Source: Caenimonas soli (GTDB lineage Bacteria; Pseudomonadota; Gammaproteobacteria; Burkholderiales; Burkholderiaceae_C). Taken from it: a stretch of 64,000 nt of DNA. Location of the stretch: contig NZ_JABJVV010000001.1 of the NCBI RefSeq assembly GCF_013155545.1, positions 62,001 through 126,000 on the forward strand, given 5' to 3'. Under the pieces are notes generated by a model. The model had not been told where the DNA came from. It saw only the letters and a list, made by a program, of their open reading frames with translations, and ran no database searches. Each line of letters begins with the position of its first letter. Position 1 is the first letter of the stretch. This document shows, piece after piece, positions 63,844 through 64,000 of this stretch. The position numbers were made by a program, and so were the translations under genes.

Positions 63844-64000
63844 CGGACCTCAGCCAATACAAGCTAGGCGCTCACGCGGCGCTGCGCTGTCGGACCGGGT
63901 CGATTCCTGTGTAGGAGACGCCTCGCGTCAGGTGTTGGCTCGGCGGTAGAACCGCCGCAGGCACGGTCGAGCCATTTGGTGGCTGGCGCCGTCCGACGAG
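63844..64000. other. Right-end non-coding stretch
   Basis: No gene is supported. A TGTAGGAG sequence (around 63911) resembles the recurring motif and lies upstream of the divergent-looking hydrolase start on the minus strand. GGCGGT-AGA-ACCGCC is a short perfect inverted repeat. The next gene must lie beyond the window. Confidence 0.4.

Overview
The window is high-GC, densely coding chromosomal DNA, most likely from a betaproteobacterium of the order Burkholderiales (Comamonadaceae-like; a Ramlibacter/Variovorax-type genome is my best guess, not proven). The guess rests on two Bug/TctC-type solute receptors, a TctCBA transporter, a DUF2868/DUF3482 protein, PobA with an IclR regulator, a cysTWA sulfate transporter, several hybrid histidine kinases and overall codon style. 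I saw no rRNA, tRNA, CRISPR array, insertion sequence or phage gene.

Layout. 1-1022: end of an AraC regulator and a TerB-like protein. 1048-3575: a small-molecule/stress operon (two VOC proteins, ArsR, SRPBCC, a third VOC, DUF1428) behind a near-consensus sigma-70 promoter. 3684-8084: an RND efflux adaptor and pump. 8216-11541: a STAS-like protein, a structured 540-base intergenic region and a divergent membrane FtsH-like AAA+ zinc protease. 11553-14094: a string of small exported, lipoprotein-like or disordered proteins. 14236-19422: exonuclease III, a GST, a response regulator with a cyclase-like output domain, a divergent NmrA-like oxidoreductase/LysR pair, DUF924 and a collagen-like lipoprotein. 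19544-24654: a TctCBA operon behind twin GntR-type operators, with a malate/lactate-type dehydrogenase and a crotonase. 24771-27824: a small hydrophilic protein, a CHRD lipoprotein and a FAD monooxygenase-DUF2783-MarR operon with a perfect palindromic operator. 27883-30156: YgiQ.

30166-44886 is a signalling and stress block: three hybrid histidine kinases, a fused DUF2868/DUF3482-like membrane protein, a KGG stress protein, a phasin, a methionine-synthase-like enzyme, a BON protein, the NHEJ protein Ku and one NarL-type response regulator. 45031-53844 holds a CoA-transferase, an orphan Bug receptor and a tight same-strand run of small enzymes (VOC, ASCH, GFA, deaminase, a sulfite-oxidase-like fusion, ABM, a K+-channel-like protein, YbaY-META, phosphoesterase, VOC, an amino-acid-type binding protein). 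53847-55899: pobA and its divergent IclR regulator. 56000-62409: peroxiredoxin, sulfate ABC transporter, DsbB. 61051-63843: an erythromycin-esterase/phosphoribosyltransferase/hydrolase cluster.

The most interesting observation is a short motif, GTCCTACA (or GTCCGACA), seen in at least nine intergenic regions and usually 33-107 bases before small stress-type genes (DUF3606, disordered proteins, lipoproteins, CHRD, KGG, phasin, BON/MetE-like junction, Ku). Five copies lie within about 7 kb of the NarL-type regulator at 44242-44886, one of them upstream of that gene. The motif resembles half-sites known for NarL-family regulators such as EvgA, so a local regulator and its regulon (possibly stationary-phase or desiccation stress) may be recorded here. 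This is inference from sequence inspection; no computation was run.
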